Source: Sipunculus nudus
Taxonomy: Eukaryota; Annelida; Sipuncula; Golfingiida; Sipunculidae
Assembly (NCBI GenBank): GCA_026874595.1
Contig: CM049308.1
Span: 49,216,124-49,280,123, forward strand
Length of the DNA stretch: 64,000 bases
Direction of reading: 5' to 3'
Part shown: positions 13,768 to 26,744 of the stretch, piece by piece
How positions within the stretch are numbered: the stretch's first letter is position 1
Layout of the letters: each line of letters opens with the position of its first letter
Notes under the pieces: model-generated
Database searches by the model: none
Told to the model about the DNA's origin: nothing
Seen by the model: only the letters and a program-made list of their open reading frames with translations
Program-made: the position numbers and the translations under genes

Positions 13768-14689
13768 AGCTCAGCTGACTTTCAGTCATGCTGGGCTATA
13801 GCGATGGGTCTTTGTCCGTCGTCCTTCCGACTGTCCGGCCGGCCGGCCGTCCATCCGTTAGCAGGGCACAAATCGTAACCGTAGGGGCTAGGGCCATGAA
13901 CCCTATGCAGTCTTAGAGGTTCTAAAAAGATCTCCTTGCAAACCTGAAATTAGGTCACTGCGACCTATATTCTCGAAGTTATGGGGTGTGTTTGCACCCC
14001 CCAGAAATAATTCTTTTAGCCAAAATTTTCATCCCAAACCTTCCATCTTTCACATACAGCTCACCTACCAACAGGGGACGAACCATAATTATTTTGAGGT
14101 CACAAGGTCAAAGGTCAAGGTCACAGAACCAACTTCTTTGAAAAGCCTGTGGATGCATTTTAAGCCAAACCTTTCATCCCAATTTTTTGATCTTTCACAT
14201 ATAGCTCACCTACTAAGTGGGAGAAGAATCCTATAGATGTTGAGGTCACAAGGTCAAAGGTCAGGGTCACAGGATCCACTTCTTTGAAAAGGTTGTGGAC
14301 ACATTTCAAGCTAGACCTTTCATTCCAAACCTTTCAGCACTGATATCGTTTCTCTGCCAACAGGGGAAAAGACCTGTTGATTTTGAGGTCAAAGGTCAAG
14401 TTCACAGCACCCTCTTCTTGCGTGGAGTCATTTTCAGGCAAACTTTTCAATCTATACTTTCCATCTGTAATATATGGCTTACCTACCAATAGGGGAAGAA
14501 GCCTATTGATGTTGAGTTCAAAAGGTCAAAGGTCAAGGTCACAATATTGTTCTAAATGCTTGTGAACATATTTCAAGTGAAACTGTTCAACCCAAACCTT
14601 CAGTCTTTCACATATGCCACATCTATGCATCACTCAATGTGATTCAAACTTCATATTTATGGGTCTTTTTGCATGAAGAAATAACTAAT

Positions 14690-15020
14690 TGTATCCCCAG
14701 ACAAAGTCGGGGGATACTATGTTTTCATACCGGTCCCCCCGCCGCCGCCACCTCCGCCGCCGCATATAAATCTTGTTGGCGCGATAACCCAAAAAATATT
14801 TCACGGAACTTTACCAAACTTTATATATGTATAGATATGGGTAAGAGGACGACACCTATTTAAAATGAGAGTGTCCTTGACCTTGAATAGGTCCAATTTT
14901 GGGGAAAATCACACAAATTCTTTAATATCCCAAGAAATCTTGCATGGATTTATCCCAAAATCAAGTTGATGGAAGATCAGGGATAGGGTTGTCAGGTTTC
15001 AGAAACTGGTGGCGCCACCT
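14690..15020. mobile_element. Family F repeat, GC-rich 5' segment
   Basis: A distinct block begins with a hairpin-forming CCCCAGACAAAGTCGGGGGA and the CG-rich CCGCCGCCGCCACCTCCGCC, unlike the AT-rich surroundings. It includes an exact GGTGGCGCCACC at 15008-15019. A block at 16640-16690 (12 G, then CTACTATGTCTGCGGTGCC) echoes the 5' phrase GGGGATACTATG and may be the other end of the same element. Confidence 0.4.
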
Positions 15021-15289
15021 ATTATTCTTTACTTGTTTTCGTGCCGTTTAATACCCCCAAAATTGCCACCTTACAGTACTGTGAGCATTATAAGTCAAAA
15101 ACTAATGGACAGATTTCTTTTATATTATGCATTTACATTGGTATGGGTTATGGGATGATGTTTATTTAAATTGGGGTCATGACCTTTCCTATGATAGTGG
15201 CCTTGACCTTGAATATTGCAATATATGGTGAAAATCACACACCTCTTATGATACCTCCAGTGTTGATAGCCATATGGATTTCAAACATG

Positions 15290-16545
15290 ACTAATGTATG
15301 GCCCACCACTTAAGTAAGAACCCATAGGTTCTAGGGTCATGAGGTCAAAGGTCAAGGTCACAGGACACATCTTTAAAAAGATTGTGGATGCATTTTCAGC
15401 CAAACATTTCATCTCAGATCTTTCATCTTGTACATATAGTTCACCTGCCAAGAGAGGAAGAACCCTATCAATTTTGAGGTCACAAGGTCAAAGGTGAAGG
15501 TCACAGGAGCCATCTGTCCAAAAACAAGTTTCTGGATGATAATTCCTACTTTTATTGATGTATGGATTTCAAACTTGACTTGTATTTGACCCATTGGAAA
15601 AGCAAGACCCGAATTGATTTTGGGGTCATGAGGTCAAAGGTCAAGGTCACAGGAAACCTCTTTAAAAAGATTGTGGATGCATTTTCAGCCAAACAGTTCA
15701 TCTCAGATATTTCATCTTGCACATATAGTTCACCTTCCAAGAGTGGAAGACCCCTATCAATTTTGAGGTCACAAGGCCAAAGGTGAAGGTCACAGGAGCC
15801 ATCTGTCCAAAAATTAGTTTCTGGATGATTATTCCTGCTTTTATTGATGTATGGATTTCAAACTTGACTTGTATATGTCCCATTGGAAAAGCAAGACCCA
15901 AATTGATTTTGGGGTCATGAGGTCAAAGGTCAAGGTCACAGGACACATCTTTAAAAAGATGTGGATGCATTTTCAGCCAAACATATATCTCAGATCTTTT
16001 ATCTTGCACATATAGTTCACCTGCCAAGAGAGGAAGAACCCTATCAATTTGAGGTCACAAGGTCAAAGGTGAAGGTCACAGGAGCCATCTGTCCAAAAAT
16101 TAGTTTCTGGATGATAATTCCTTCTTTTATTGATGTATGGATTTCAAACTTGACTTGTATTTGACCCATTGGAAAAGCAAGACCTGAATTGATTTTGGGG
16201 TCATGAGGTCAAAGGTCAAGGTCACAGGAAACCTCTTTAAAAAAATTGTGGATGCATTTTCAGCCAAACATTTCATCTCAGATCTTTCATCTTGCACATA
16301 TAGTTCTCCTGCCAAGAGAGGAAGAACACTATCAGTTTTGAGGTCACAAGGTCAAAGGTGAACGTCACAGGAGCCATCTGTCCAAAAATGAATTGCTGGA
16401 TGATAATTCCTGCTTTATTGATGTATAGATTTCAAACCTGACTTGCATATGTTCCATTGGAAAAGCAAGACCCAAATTGATTTTGGGGTCATGAGGTCAA
16501 AGGTCAAGGTCACAGGACACATCTTTAAAAAGATCAAGGTCACAG
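15290..16545 (+). repeat. About 288-bp tandem repeats rich in AGGTCA half-sites
   Basis: About 4.3 copies. The anchor GATGTATGGATTTCAAAC recurs at about 15557, 15846, 16132 and 16420, giving periods of 286-289 bp. Each unit carries two AGGTCA clusters: one of type GAGGTCAAAGGTCAAGGTCA and one of type GAGGTCACAAGGTCAAAGGT. Direct repeats of AGGTCA with 1 bp spacing (DR1) match the consensus for RXR/HNF4/COUP-class nuclear receptors. Whether any is bound is unknown. Confidence 0.85.
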
Positions 16546-18193
16546 GACCAACATCTTCAACAAGATTGTTGATTGATAGATGGAAGAAACAATAAATATG
16601 CCAAGTGTCAGTATAGTCTGCTAAAAATGGGGGTCTACTCTTGAAGGGGGGGGGGGGCTACTATGTCTGCGGTGCCAAGAAATGTCTAGTTGATTTTGAG
16701 GTCAGCTGGTCAGGAGGTTAAAGGTTGCAGGTCTAAGTTATTCACTCATTGGTTGCCAAGTAATTACACCCAGCCAGATGTAATTGGTTAGTAGTTACCC
16801 ATCATTTAGAAAGAATCCAGTTGATATGTGGGCAAAAGGCCAAGGTCATAGGTCAGGTCAACTTATTTTGTAGACCATCTCTATTTTTCTTGTATATATA
16901 AGCTTGCACTCCAGCTGGTACATCTCACCGTGTGGCTGTTAGTGACACTGGTGACATATGACTCCCTTTTGTATCAGGCTATTAAGTGATAAGGCTGAGT
17001 GATAAGTACCTCGTTACTGCATAACAAAACACTGTTGTTGGAATACTTCAGCCAGGAATTAACACTATGAGAGTATAGTAAGGTTTAGCTACTGATTTAT
17101 AGGATGATGGGAACATTTTGCAGTTTATTTTATGGAATCATAGCAATAAATGTAGTTTCCTAGATATCTGAATATTTTTATAAATCACCACATATAAAAG
17201 CAAGTGTTTGTTCTCATAATATGTGGATATATGTACTTGATTTAGGATGGCCTAATTTTTTTATTACAAGACTCTTAGTCATGCTTTCTGCATTTCTTTT
17301 CTTTCAGGTTTTGCAGTTTACCAACCCTGCTGAACCCATTGAAAAGCAGAGTGATAATAAAAAATATTGGACCTACACTTTTACATTTGCATATCTATAA
17401 ATCTGATATGAGCGCCTGAACATGCCTTTTGAATTGTTTTGGACATTCATTACTGTAACATCATTTGGAGAATTTGCCCCAAGTTTGGTCTCTTATTGGA
17501 GGATGTGTGATATCAAATGTCAGACTTGTCAGAAATCCATTATGTCTGCCAGTTAGCCACCTTAGAAATCCTTTTTTTCAGTGCAGTTTCAGTAATTTTC
17601 CTTCAATTTTTGGTCCGATTTAGAGAATGGTTGTTGTCTGATTTCAGACCTGTCAGAAGTCCAAAATGGCCACCAGGCAACCATCTTTAAATTCCTTTTG
17701 ATCATATTATCTCAAGAACTGTTAAAGTGAAGGCAGTCGGATGTATATTAATGTAATCTTACAAAGGATTAGGTCATATATTTCTTAATAAATATTATCA
17801 TCATATATGAAAGTGCAGTACAGTTGGCTTGTATTGAATAAAAATTCATACAGAAGCACCTGTTTCTCAATAATTCTTGCACGGATTTCCTTGATTTTTT
17901 GCTATATATTTTAATCTTATATATGCCCTTTGTGATGTTCCTTTTGAGACTGACTGGTATCAAGTAAGCTATGGGAATAGTTCTGGATACCTTAACAATC
18001 ATACATTTTCCTCAGACCATCAATTCACTATGTTTTAACCAGACATAGGTGATATATATTTCTGTTGTTGTAGAAAATTTCAACAAATTGGCAAATTGGT
18101 TCTTCAAAATTTGACTGGAAGTTGTGAATCTCAGCCCATGATGTCGCAGGTCATGCTTATCAGCTGAGCGTCATGACCCATGGGTCACTTGTT

Positions 18194-18821
18194 GTGTAAA
18201 AAATATTGACTTGCTTTAGATCTCATAATTTTGTTTAAAGAAAATTCGATACTATTAACAAATGAAAACAAACATGTAAATCAGTTGTACTAGCTGGATA
18301 TATTATGTAAATGTTTGCAGTCTGAAAATTGTTTAGTATTAAATTAACCATTTCCATGGACTATTTTGAGACATTATATCAGTAGCCCCCTGCCTGTATC
18401 TGGAGTCTGTTTGCTTATGTTGTTTTATTTAAGTACATTTGTACCACATGCTGGGTCGTGATGGACTTTATGAAACTGACTCAGTTCTCAAGATAATTTT
18501 ATGTACAGTCATTTTCTGCATGCTTTTGTCACATACTTCAATATTGGTACAGAAATTTAGCTACAAAATTAGTTTCTTAAAGTGTCTGAGGAAGTGACCA
18601 AATTGATATCACTGTCAGGAACATGCCCCGACAAGTCCTCATGTGATGGTTTTAAACCATACCGGTAGTCATTTATCAGAGAGATTTCATGCCGTGCCCA
18701 TTATATGGTCAGTGTGCTTCATGCTTTTGGTTCTGTAGCTTGATCACCTTATCATTTGGCAGTATATTACAGGATGATTTACAAGAGTCATTATCAGGGT
18801 CATGTTGAGCCTTTAAGGCTT
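18194..18821. other. Unique non-coding spacer
   Basis: AT-rich sequence with no gene, tandem array or transposon end recognised. Confidence 0.5.
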
Positions 18822-18905
18822 TAAACTCCAATAACGCCCGCCAGGGCGCGCGGTTTGTCACGGGCCTGGTGTTCAAAAACGCCCGCCCGGGCGCGCTAAA
18901 GCCCA
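18822..18905. repeat. GC-rich imperfect direct duplication
   Basis: Two copies of AACGCCCGCC(A/C)GGGCGCGC lie at about 18832 and 18880, separated by about 27 bp. The second contains the palindrome CGCCCGGGCG. This CpG-dense patch stands out from the AT-rich flanks and marks the left edge of a CpG-richer zone. Confidence 0.7.
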
Positions 18906-21900
18906 TTTTACATACCCGTAATTGGGGCAAGTTTTGGGGGTGAAATGTTTATTGTCATCCATCATATTTGTACTTAAATGAAAGAGAAAAACGTCAAGTG
19001 TTGTTCTAACATGTGACCAAGATCAAAACTGGCGCGAACGCAGACTTGTTGGAAAAAATATAAAAATGATTGACTTTCACTCACGTGGCCTTGTTACGTG
19101 GGCCCTGGTAACATGTCGGCTGCGAGAGTAAAATCAGACACCTACGCTAAATTCATCAGAAATCGGTAAATTACCAAATGTTGGCAATCAATCCTGGTGA
19201 CAAAATCAAGTGCAGTGTGTTTACAGATTTAACTTCCGTTAAACATTTCCAAGATCATATATTATCCCCTTTTTTATTGGTTTAACTTGTGACCAATGAT
19301 CGCCGTCCGACTGACTGACGCGTCTGACAGACACCACGCACGTGATCTGCGTGACCTCCTTACTGTGTCATGTACTGGCACTTGAAAACCATTTTTAACC
19401 GATATCATATAATAAAATGAGTATTTATTTTAAATATTAACATATTTTCTTAACTAAAAATCGAAGATACTGTCATATATCATGTCGTATATATATGTGA
19501 TGTCTGATTGTTTACTAGTGATCATTTCTGTGCCAAACATTCTATGTACAATCGTAATCGGGCACAATCGGCCGTGCACAAGAACTGTCAATCATTCTAA
19601 GAGGCTTTTTGGATTGAAAATAAAATTAATACCGTCTTAAATTAGAAACAGCCAGATATTATATGGATATAGTTAATTTTCCAGTGTAAAATATAAAGAT
19701 AACTTTATACTCCATGAAATATTGAAGTAATTATTTTACGACGTACGTGGATCGAACTGTACGCCTATACACCCAGATCCTTGAATATGTAAAACAAGAC
19801 AGTAAGTGACTTATACGCTTGAACAAATATGTATTAATACGGTTTTAACACATACTGAACAGATTTTACAAATTTTTATATGTGTAGTACTTCCTGTATA
19901 TGTATAGGCTACATGTGTACGTGCACGTGTGCACGCTTTTGTGTGTGTGTGTATATATATAGGCCTATGTGCGTATTATAATTGTCATTAGTGATTGAAA
20001 AAAGCACCAGTAGTTGTCACTGCCAGTGAAACAGATTTTCGGCGGAGCTGCAAAACATCCTTAAATATATATGGCACATAGCAAACTAAATTTAAAAAAT
20101 ATAACCTATTATATTATGAATTGAAGTAAATAATTTTTTTTTTTGTAATACGTTTGCCTATAACAGGCTATTCATTGTTGTAAGGAACAGTTATAAATGT
20201 GTGTACCTTTTAAACATAAAATCTGATCACTAATACCAGAACTTATAACTCCTTTTTATATTTCATCCATGAAAGTTTCTCAAATCGGGTTCATTCGCCG
20301 CCTATATTCATAAAAATACATAACGTATACCGCAGACTGCATATATATCGCATATACCGTACGTGCACCCGGTATAAACGCCGCTTTATATTGATATCGC
20401 TCTCAAAACCCAGTCAACGCTTGCATGCATGGCCCAGGGATTAAATATGGAAAATGTGTCGTGGTCATGATAATCCTTTAAAGTCATACGGCGGAGTCAG
20501 TCTCAGTCATGATACATGCAAGAAAATGAATAAAATGCATTCGCCAATCTTAAATTAGAAGCTATAGCGTATATATATATAGTGACGGTGACACAGTGAA
20601 AGTAAAATATTAAGACCAAAGATGCGGACTTTCGATATGCATGCGCATGGTGTATTCAAAATGACGATCGAGAAACCATGCAGGTGGACAAATTAGACTG
20701 AAATCTAATTGTACCTTTACATTGCTGTACAATAAGATTTAAAAGACGCAGGTATACAAATATATCTATATTGCAAAATGTTTGATGGCTTTGTCTCAAA
20801 CTTGCCCCTTTCGAAGACCTAAAATACCACAGGGTGTCGGCTTCTATTTTTACCCACCGACCTTGTCATTTTCACGTTTGATTGACAGTTTTATTAGCAC
20901 AAGGAAGATCACACAGAAGATTTTAGCGGAAAGACAGCACACAACATGTGGCCAACCAGACGGGGATTCGGAGTGAAAATTACTGCTTTAAATTGGCATC
21001 TATAACATTAATCATCAAAGGATAATGACATCATTTACAATGTTCGGGAACCGAACGACATGTATAATTGCCAGGTGTAGGTCATGGTCCGCGTCTGTAC
21101 AGCTGACGGGACTGGTGAATACAAAATAAATAAATAAACAAACACCCAAGAGATCATAACTTATTAGAAGTTTTTGGAACATTCCAGGTGCTTCTTAAGA
21201 ATTATTGAATTGTTGCTGCATATTGTTTTATAATTAACTGGAACTCTGCCTCTCCGTGAAATCACCACCTTGCAGCCTGGGGAGACCGCATGCTTTCCTG
21301 CTGAAGCTGAAGTTTTATCAGCAGTGCATGATTTCTGACTATATGAGGGCTTAAATGTACAAAGTTGCATACGGAGGTTACCAGATTAGCTAAATGATTT
21401 GAAGTTAGGTCTCGTGTATACAGCTAGTTAACCAAGGAATTGCATGTGCATCTCAAAATTATTAAATAAATTTTCTACTTTTCTTCAAGTGAAGTTGAAT
21501 TGAATAAATGTAATTATATATTATATTTCCATTTTATATTAATTTCATATGACGTAATTATGCTTCATTTAAATGTCACTGAAATAAAGTGCAAATTGAA
21601 GACCTGGATAAGTAAGTGCATGAAGATATGTAGGCCTACATGCAATTGTCCTCTAAGATACCAGAATGTACTGCTATGAAATCATAGTAACTAGGCATGA
21701 TTTTAATAAGCATTGTTGGACTTACGTAGGCCTATATATTTGAATAACATAACCTACATTAAAATGTACTGTGAAAACATGTTTCTTTGGTGTTACTTCA
21801 CAGTTTAGTATCGTTTTCCCACGTTTATAAACTTTGGTATTATGTGCATTATCCCCAATAGCACATTTTAAAAACACCTTTCCAACAATAAAAAATATTG

Positions 21901-22062
21901 ATTTTCCGTTATTTTATATTCTTGTTAATAACGATTTGTTTACATTAATGTGCATAGGCCTATTTATTATATATGTAATAAATTATTGTTCCACTAGTAC
22001 TACCAGTGTTCTCATTGTTTCTGATCCCTGCGGGAAAAAAATCGATTCTAATGCATACATAT

Positions 22063-22148
22063 TGCATGACGTGAGAGGATGTTTCCAGGTAACTCTTGCA
22101 TGACGTGAGAGGATGTTTCCAGGTAACTCCCCCCCCCCCCCCCCCCCC
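22063..22148. repeat. 34-bp direct duplication followed by 20-C tract
   Basis: Two adjacent copies of a 34 bp segment containing TGCATGACGTGAGAGGATG and CAGGTAACTC run directly into 20 consecutive C (22129-22148), then (CCA)n and an A tract. Each copy has a TGACGTGA CRE-like word. Confidence 0.85.
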
Positions 22149-22204
22149 ACCACCACCCCCACAAAAAAAAAAGAATAATTCGACCGCCAGTCGGCACAGC
22201 ATCT

Positions 22205-22320
22205 CATGACGCTTCTTATAATAAACACGCCAGACTCAGTCACGTGAACCATGTCCATTTAAAAGACTTTACAAAATAAACACGCCAGACCCAGTCACGT
22301 GAACCTTGCCGATGTAAAAG
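22205..22320. repeat. Tandem duplication of about 55 bp, each with CACGTG
   Basis: Two imperfect copies share AATAAACACGCCAGAC, CAGTCACGTGAACC and a terminal TTTAAAAG/TGTAAAAG. The E-box is conserved in both copies while neighbouring bases vary. It lies inside the CpG-richer zone. Confidence 0.75.
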
Positions 22321-22775
22321 TAGATACGATTGGGTGAGAAAAGTTTACAGCGTCAGTGCGTCACCGCTGGCTGAGGGATGACGCGGTAAAATTGGACCGT
22401 TCAGGAAAAAAAACCCAAACAGACGTGTCGTCTTGCATCTTAATTGTCCAGTAAATGTTTTATTTATTTTTATTTTTCCGTTATATTGACTAGATAGGAT
22501 AATTCTGCAACTAAAGTCTGGAAAACCGCCTCGTTAATGTACCTTGTGTGCTACATATTGCTAAATTCACTCATTATCGCTCAATCACCGTCAGCCGCGG
22601 GGGCGGGTACTACAAAAGAAATTGCATGGATACCCTCAATTAAGAAAATAAGAGTTTTCACAAGTGTAAGACATTTTGGTTTTGATTTTCTATTTCAAAT
22701 TTTAGTACCATCGCACTGTTTCGAATGGGAAAGATTTGGATATATCAACGTTTATTTAGGCTAATCGTTGATCGA

Positions 22776-24240
22776 ACCAAGTGCACACCTGTTTACCTGT
22801 CGCACCTGGATTTTTACCTGTGCAGATAAACGCGACAGACCAACTAAACAGCAATTTTATTATTGCATGAAATGTTAACAAACAGGGTAGACACATTTTT
22901 CCAGATTTTATTTTAAAATCAGTCGGCGATTTGTTTTTGCCTGCACATGTAAATATATATTAATTTGACATAAAAAGGTATATTACAGGTAACCAGATAA
23001 TTAGTGCATTTCACACCCATAAATTATATATTTTGCACATTGGAACAAAGTAAATAGTTTTTATTGCAATGTCCCTTATAACAAGTATAATATATAATTT
23101 AAATTAAAAAAATGAGAATTTACCTTTATTTACCTGATCTTACCTGTGCAGGTGAGTAAACTTTTACAGGTAGAAATTGGCAAAATTGAAATCCACAAGT
23201 CTCGTCGCTGTGCAGTTAATTAAAAGATAGCTTCTGCATATTGTTTTAACTCCTTCAAAATTTTCCTCTCCACTTTTAAAATGAAAAGTTGTCTTTATAT
23301 TCTGTACTTACAAAGGTAATTAAATCTGTTTAAGATCAAAGGTATCATTTCAGGTAACCCAATAAATAGTGCAGTTAGTACCTATAATTCATAAATTTTA
23401 CACATGGCACTCAAAATTAAGTTGTATGTTTTTTTTTTTCTCCCTTATTACATGTATAAAATATATACTTCATGAAAAAAATAATTTACCTGTATTTACC
23501 TGAACTCACCTGTACAGGTGAGTATGTTTTTATGTGTAACCGTAACCAAAATTATCAATTTATGTTTTACATGTCTGAAAAATCAAAATATAATGGTTTT
23601 ACACAGTTGACACTTGTTTATCCATATTCTTCTCAGCCACTTTTCAGCATGATTTTGTCACTGCCACAGGTAATTAGATCAGTTGAAGAACAAAGGTACT
23701 ATTCACATAGGTAACTTAATTACTGTATTAAAAGCACCTGTTCTTATATCAAAATGAATTATACAGTCCATAAATAGAGAAGGTATTAATTTATAGTAAC
23801 TATATTGATGAACAAGGTGTTTGCTAACATATTCAGAAAAAAAAATAATTTACCTTTACTTACCTGTACAGGTAAACATATGTGTTATATGTTAATAATC
23901 ATAGAATGTGCTCTTTGGGTCAGCAAGCTTTTCAGGTGAAAAATATTTGATTTCCACAGAAAAATCCAATTTTACTTGCACATTCTGGTTCGTTGGTGGT
24001 TCCCTTTCCAGTATTAAACCAAATCATTTACCTTTTTCTTACCTTTAATTAATAATTACCTTAGAGTGAAAAAAAATCCTTAAATTTCCCTGTTTTTATC
24101 AAATGGTTAATGGGTTACCTGAACAGGATGAAAGGGGTCATTTTGGTGATATACCAGTGAGTGGAAATACAGTTAGTACAGATTTACCTGTTTTTACCTG
24201 TATATACCTTAGCTACATACATATCAAACCAGGTATGTAG
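22776..24240. repeat. Degenerate repeats of about 360 bp with ACCTG/CAGGT clusters
   Basis: Clusters of TTTACCTG and palindromic CACCTGTACAGGTG recur near 22790, 23150, 23510, 23870 and 24190, a spacing of about 360 bp. Two clusters contain CAGGTGAGT, a consensus 5' splice site, on the plus strand (near 23150 and 23513). CACCTG/CAGGTG are also E-box words bound by Snail/ZEB-type factors. Between clusters the units are strongly diverged. Confidence 0.65.
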
Positions 24241-24899
24241 AAAATAAATAAAATAACATGATGGACATATACCTGACAGTAAAAGCTGAAAATTTCACAA
24301 AGATACCTTTAACGGTTACTGAGTTAATGTCTCTTATATAGATTCATGTCAAAATGTGGAAAAAATGCAAAATAAATCTGAACAGTAGGAGTGTGACAAT
24401 CCACAGGCTAATCTGAACAGTAAAGGGTTAATCACTGGCATTCCTGTTAAGTTTAGGTCAAAAGTCAGATAAATGTTCAGTAAAACTTGACCCTTGGACA
24501 ACTTAAACTAAGGACCACTAGTACATGGTCCTGATTCTTACTGCTCTTTATATGAGACCTTGCTAAGATGACGACCTGGAAAATGTGACCAGTTCATGGA
24601 GGTGCCAGTGATGGTTATATCATTATGAGGTTCTAATGTTTTTGACTGCATGCTCTTGTGACCAATGCCAATGGGGAAAAAGTCAAAATAATCTGTTGTA
24701 CGTTAAACTTTTTTATTGATACATTTAAAATATTCTACAGTTACCATATGCAGGTCTTGCAAAAATAACTGTTAGTTCTCAGAACTTTCCATCCTCTTTA
24801 ACAGGAATTCCAGTAGTTACACAGGTATAAAACCATAATTTAAGCCTGTATGATGACTTGAGAATAAAACATATATATATATATATATATATATAAATA

Positions 24900-24954
<55 letters not shown>

Positions 24955-26744
24955 TATATATATTTATATATATATTTGTATAGTAATATGTTGCAGAGAA
25001 AATGTTCCGCTCAGACTGACTAATTTTCAGGGTGGTAGCATGGAAGTTATGTTCTGGCATTGTCCCAGTTTTGTACAGTCATGCAACCCTGTATTGGTTT
25101 TTGAATAAGCAAACATGAGAATGTATCATGTGTCCTGCTCATCCACTTCATGTACACTGAAGCTTCAGTAGCTATATTTGCCCATGATAACAACATAAAC
25201 ACTGTCATGCACTGTGTAAAATAGCATGAATACAATGTGTGTTTTTTGTTAATACACTGTTTGGGTATAGGCCGCAGCCCACTTGCCCAGATCATCATTT
25301 TGTTGGTTTACTGTGCCATGCCATTAACTTGTGATTGATTCAGACCTGCTTATTGGAATATGATGCTGGGGTATAAGTGCAGAACTATGTACGTTATCAG
25401 CACTGTCAATGTCATTAACTCACCAAGAAGACCAGTATAAGTGCTGTTTGTACTCGTGGCAATTAATAAAGTTATTATCTGACATTGAGCCCTGTACTTA
25501 ATGACATATTAATGACTGTATCACCCTGACATGTTAAAACCATCCAGCCTCCTTTGTGTGGGCTATTACTTAAATGTATGTTTTAAACATAGATTTATCT
25601 CAAATGGGAATGTGATTTTTAGAATGATTGTGTGGTGGTGTTTTGGGCTACAGGATTGATTGAGGTATGGTTGCTTGGTTGGATGATGCAATGGGGTTAT
25701 ACAGGCCGGGGGGGGGGGAGGTAACCATACCAGGCAGACGGCTTTACATTATGATAAAACCAGCACCAGGAGACCAGTCCATAACGTTGCCTTCAACATT
25801 GGACTATCTGCTTATTATTGTTGCAATTAGGTATTATATAATTGGCAGCACTTTGAGCAAGGTTGTGTGTTGCCTGAGTGCTGACACCAGTATTAAGACC
25901 AAACTGCTTCCTCAGCAAATTAAATATCCTAACAAATTCACAGGGGGATAATGTCTGCACAGATTTTACTCTGAGCGGTTTACTTTATCAAGAAAATGCT
26001 ACATTAATATAAGGATACAGGTCTTTAGAGCAAAAATCCTCCTTACCCATGAGCATGTACTAGTCTTTTCAAACAGTACACAAATTACTTAAAGATGTTA
26101 AAGTGTTACCAGCACCTGTAACCCTTGTATAAATGGTGACTTGCATGTACTGAATGTGGTAAAGTATCAGTTTGAGCTGATGGATAATCTGCACATAATA
26201 ACTGATTGTGACAATGTGACAACAGTTAAAAGAGTCAAATAAATTAAAGAATTTATAAATGTTTTGTTAAGTTTCCTGATTTATCTGGTGAACTTGCATT
26301 TTAGAAAAGTTAAGTGACCATTTTCTTTAGCACAAACTAGTTGCAATAATTTAGCTTAAGCCCTAGTCCCATATAGGTGCTGGTCCAACATAGATCACAT
26401 CTGGCACGATCTGATCTGTTGTGATCCCTGATGGTCCTGGAACATCTGGGAAGGCCCTTGGGGCTCCGGGAGGCCAACACGGCAGTTTTGGGAAGTTCAA
26501 AAATGCTGTGTTTGTCTGTGATGGTCTGGGGAGATGGCGACATCCGTGGTGGTCCGTGTAGCCGCCATGTAGGGATCCGGCACTTTCTGGAACTGCCGTG
26601 TTCATCTGTGCTAATATTGGACTACCACAGGTAGTAATGGCAGAATCATGAACTTCAGTCAGAATTGTATGATTTAATGTTCATTGTGACTTGACAATAC
26701 AGGATGTCAGTTTTAATTCTTTAAATTTGTACTTGTCATTAGGA
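24241..26744. other. Non-coding stretch with AT microsatellite
   Basis: Holds an (AT)n microsatellite at 24868-24980, which creates spurious Ile-Tyr ORFs. There is an 11-G tract at 25708-25718 and a cluster of inverted words at 26470-26605 (AACACGGCAGTT with AACTGCCGTGTT, and ATGGCG with CGCCAT nested inside). No gene was recognised. Confidence 0.55.
24868..24980. repeat. (AT)n microsatellite
   Basis: About 110 bp of nearly pure AT dinucleotides with a few interruptions. Confidence 0.97.

Larger units (their letters stand above)
13768..18193 (+). mobile_element. Family A Helentron/HINE-like element, long composite copy
   Basis: It starts with TTTTTAGCTCAGCTGACTTT, followed by a GTCCGTCGTCC block and 'GGGCACAAATCGTAACC'. 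It ends with TCAGCTGAGCG (18160-18170), a perfect 14 bp palindrome TGACCCATGGGTCA (18174-18187) and CTTGTT. The 5' AGCTCAGCTGA and 3' TCAGCTGAGC are inverted repeats. The interior carries AGGTCA-rich tandem units and what appears to be a second element (family F, about 14690-16690). It is non-coding. Treating both ends as one copy is an inference, since nested insertion and decay blur the middle. Confidence 0.5.
18906..22775. other. CpG-richer zone with five CACGTG boxes; no gene called
   Basis: CpG is visibly commoner here than in flanking DNA. Five exact CACGTG E-boxes occur, near 19082, 19339, 19922, 22240 and 22296. A GC box-like GGGGGCGGG lies near 22597. These are promoter-like properties, but no first exon, TATA/Inr pair or recognisable N-terminal coding exon was found. 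An alternative is a young, still CpG-rich unique or transposon-derived segment. ORFs of 60-90 codons inside are unrecognised. Confidence 0.35.

Noticed and set aside
20782-20976. 64-codon ORF in the CpG-rich zone as a possible first exon
   Set aside because: No convincing donor at its end and no stomatin-like N-terminal features.
24779-25060. 93-codon minus ORF rich in Ile-Tyr
   Set aside because: Translation of the AT microsatellite.
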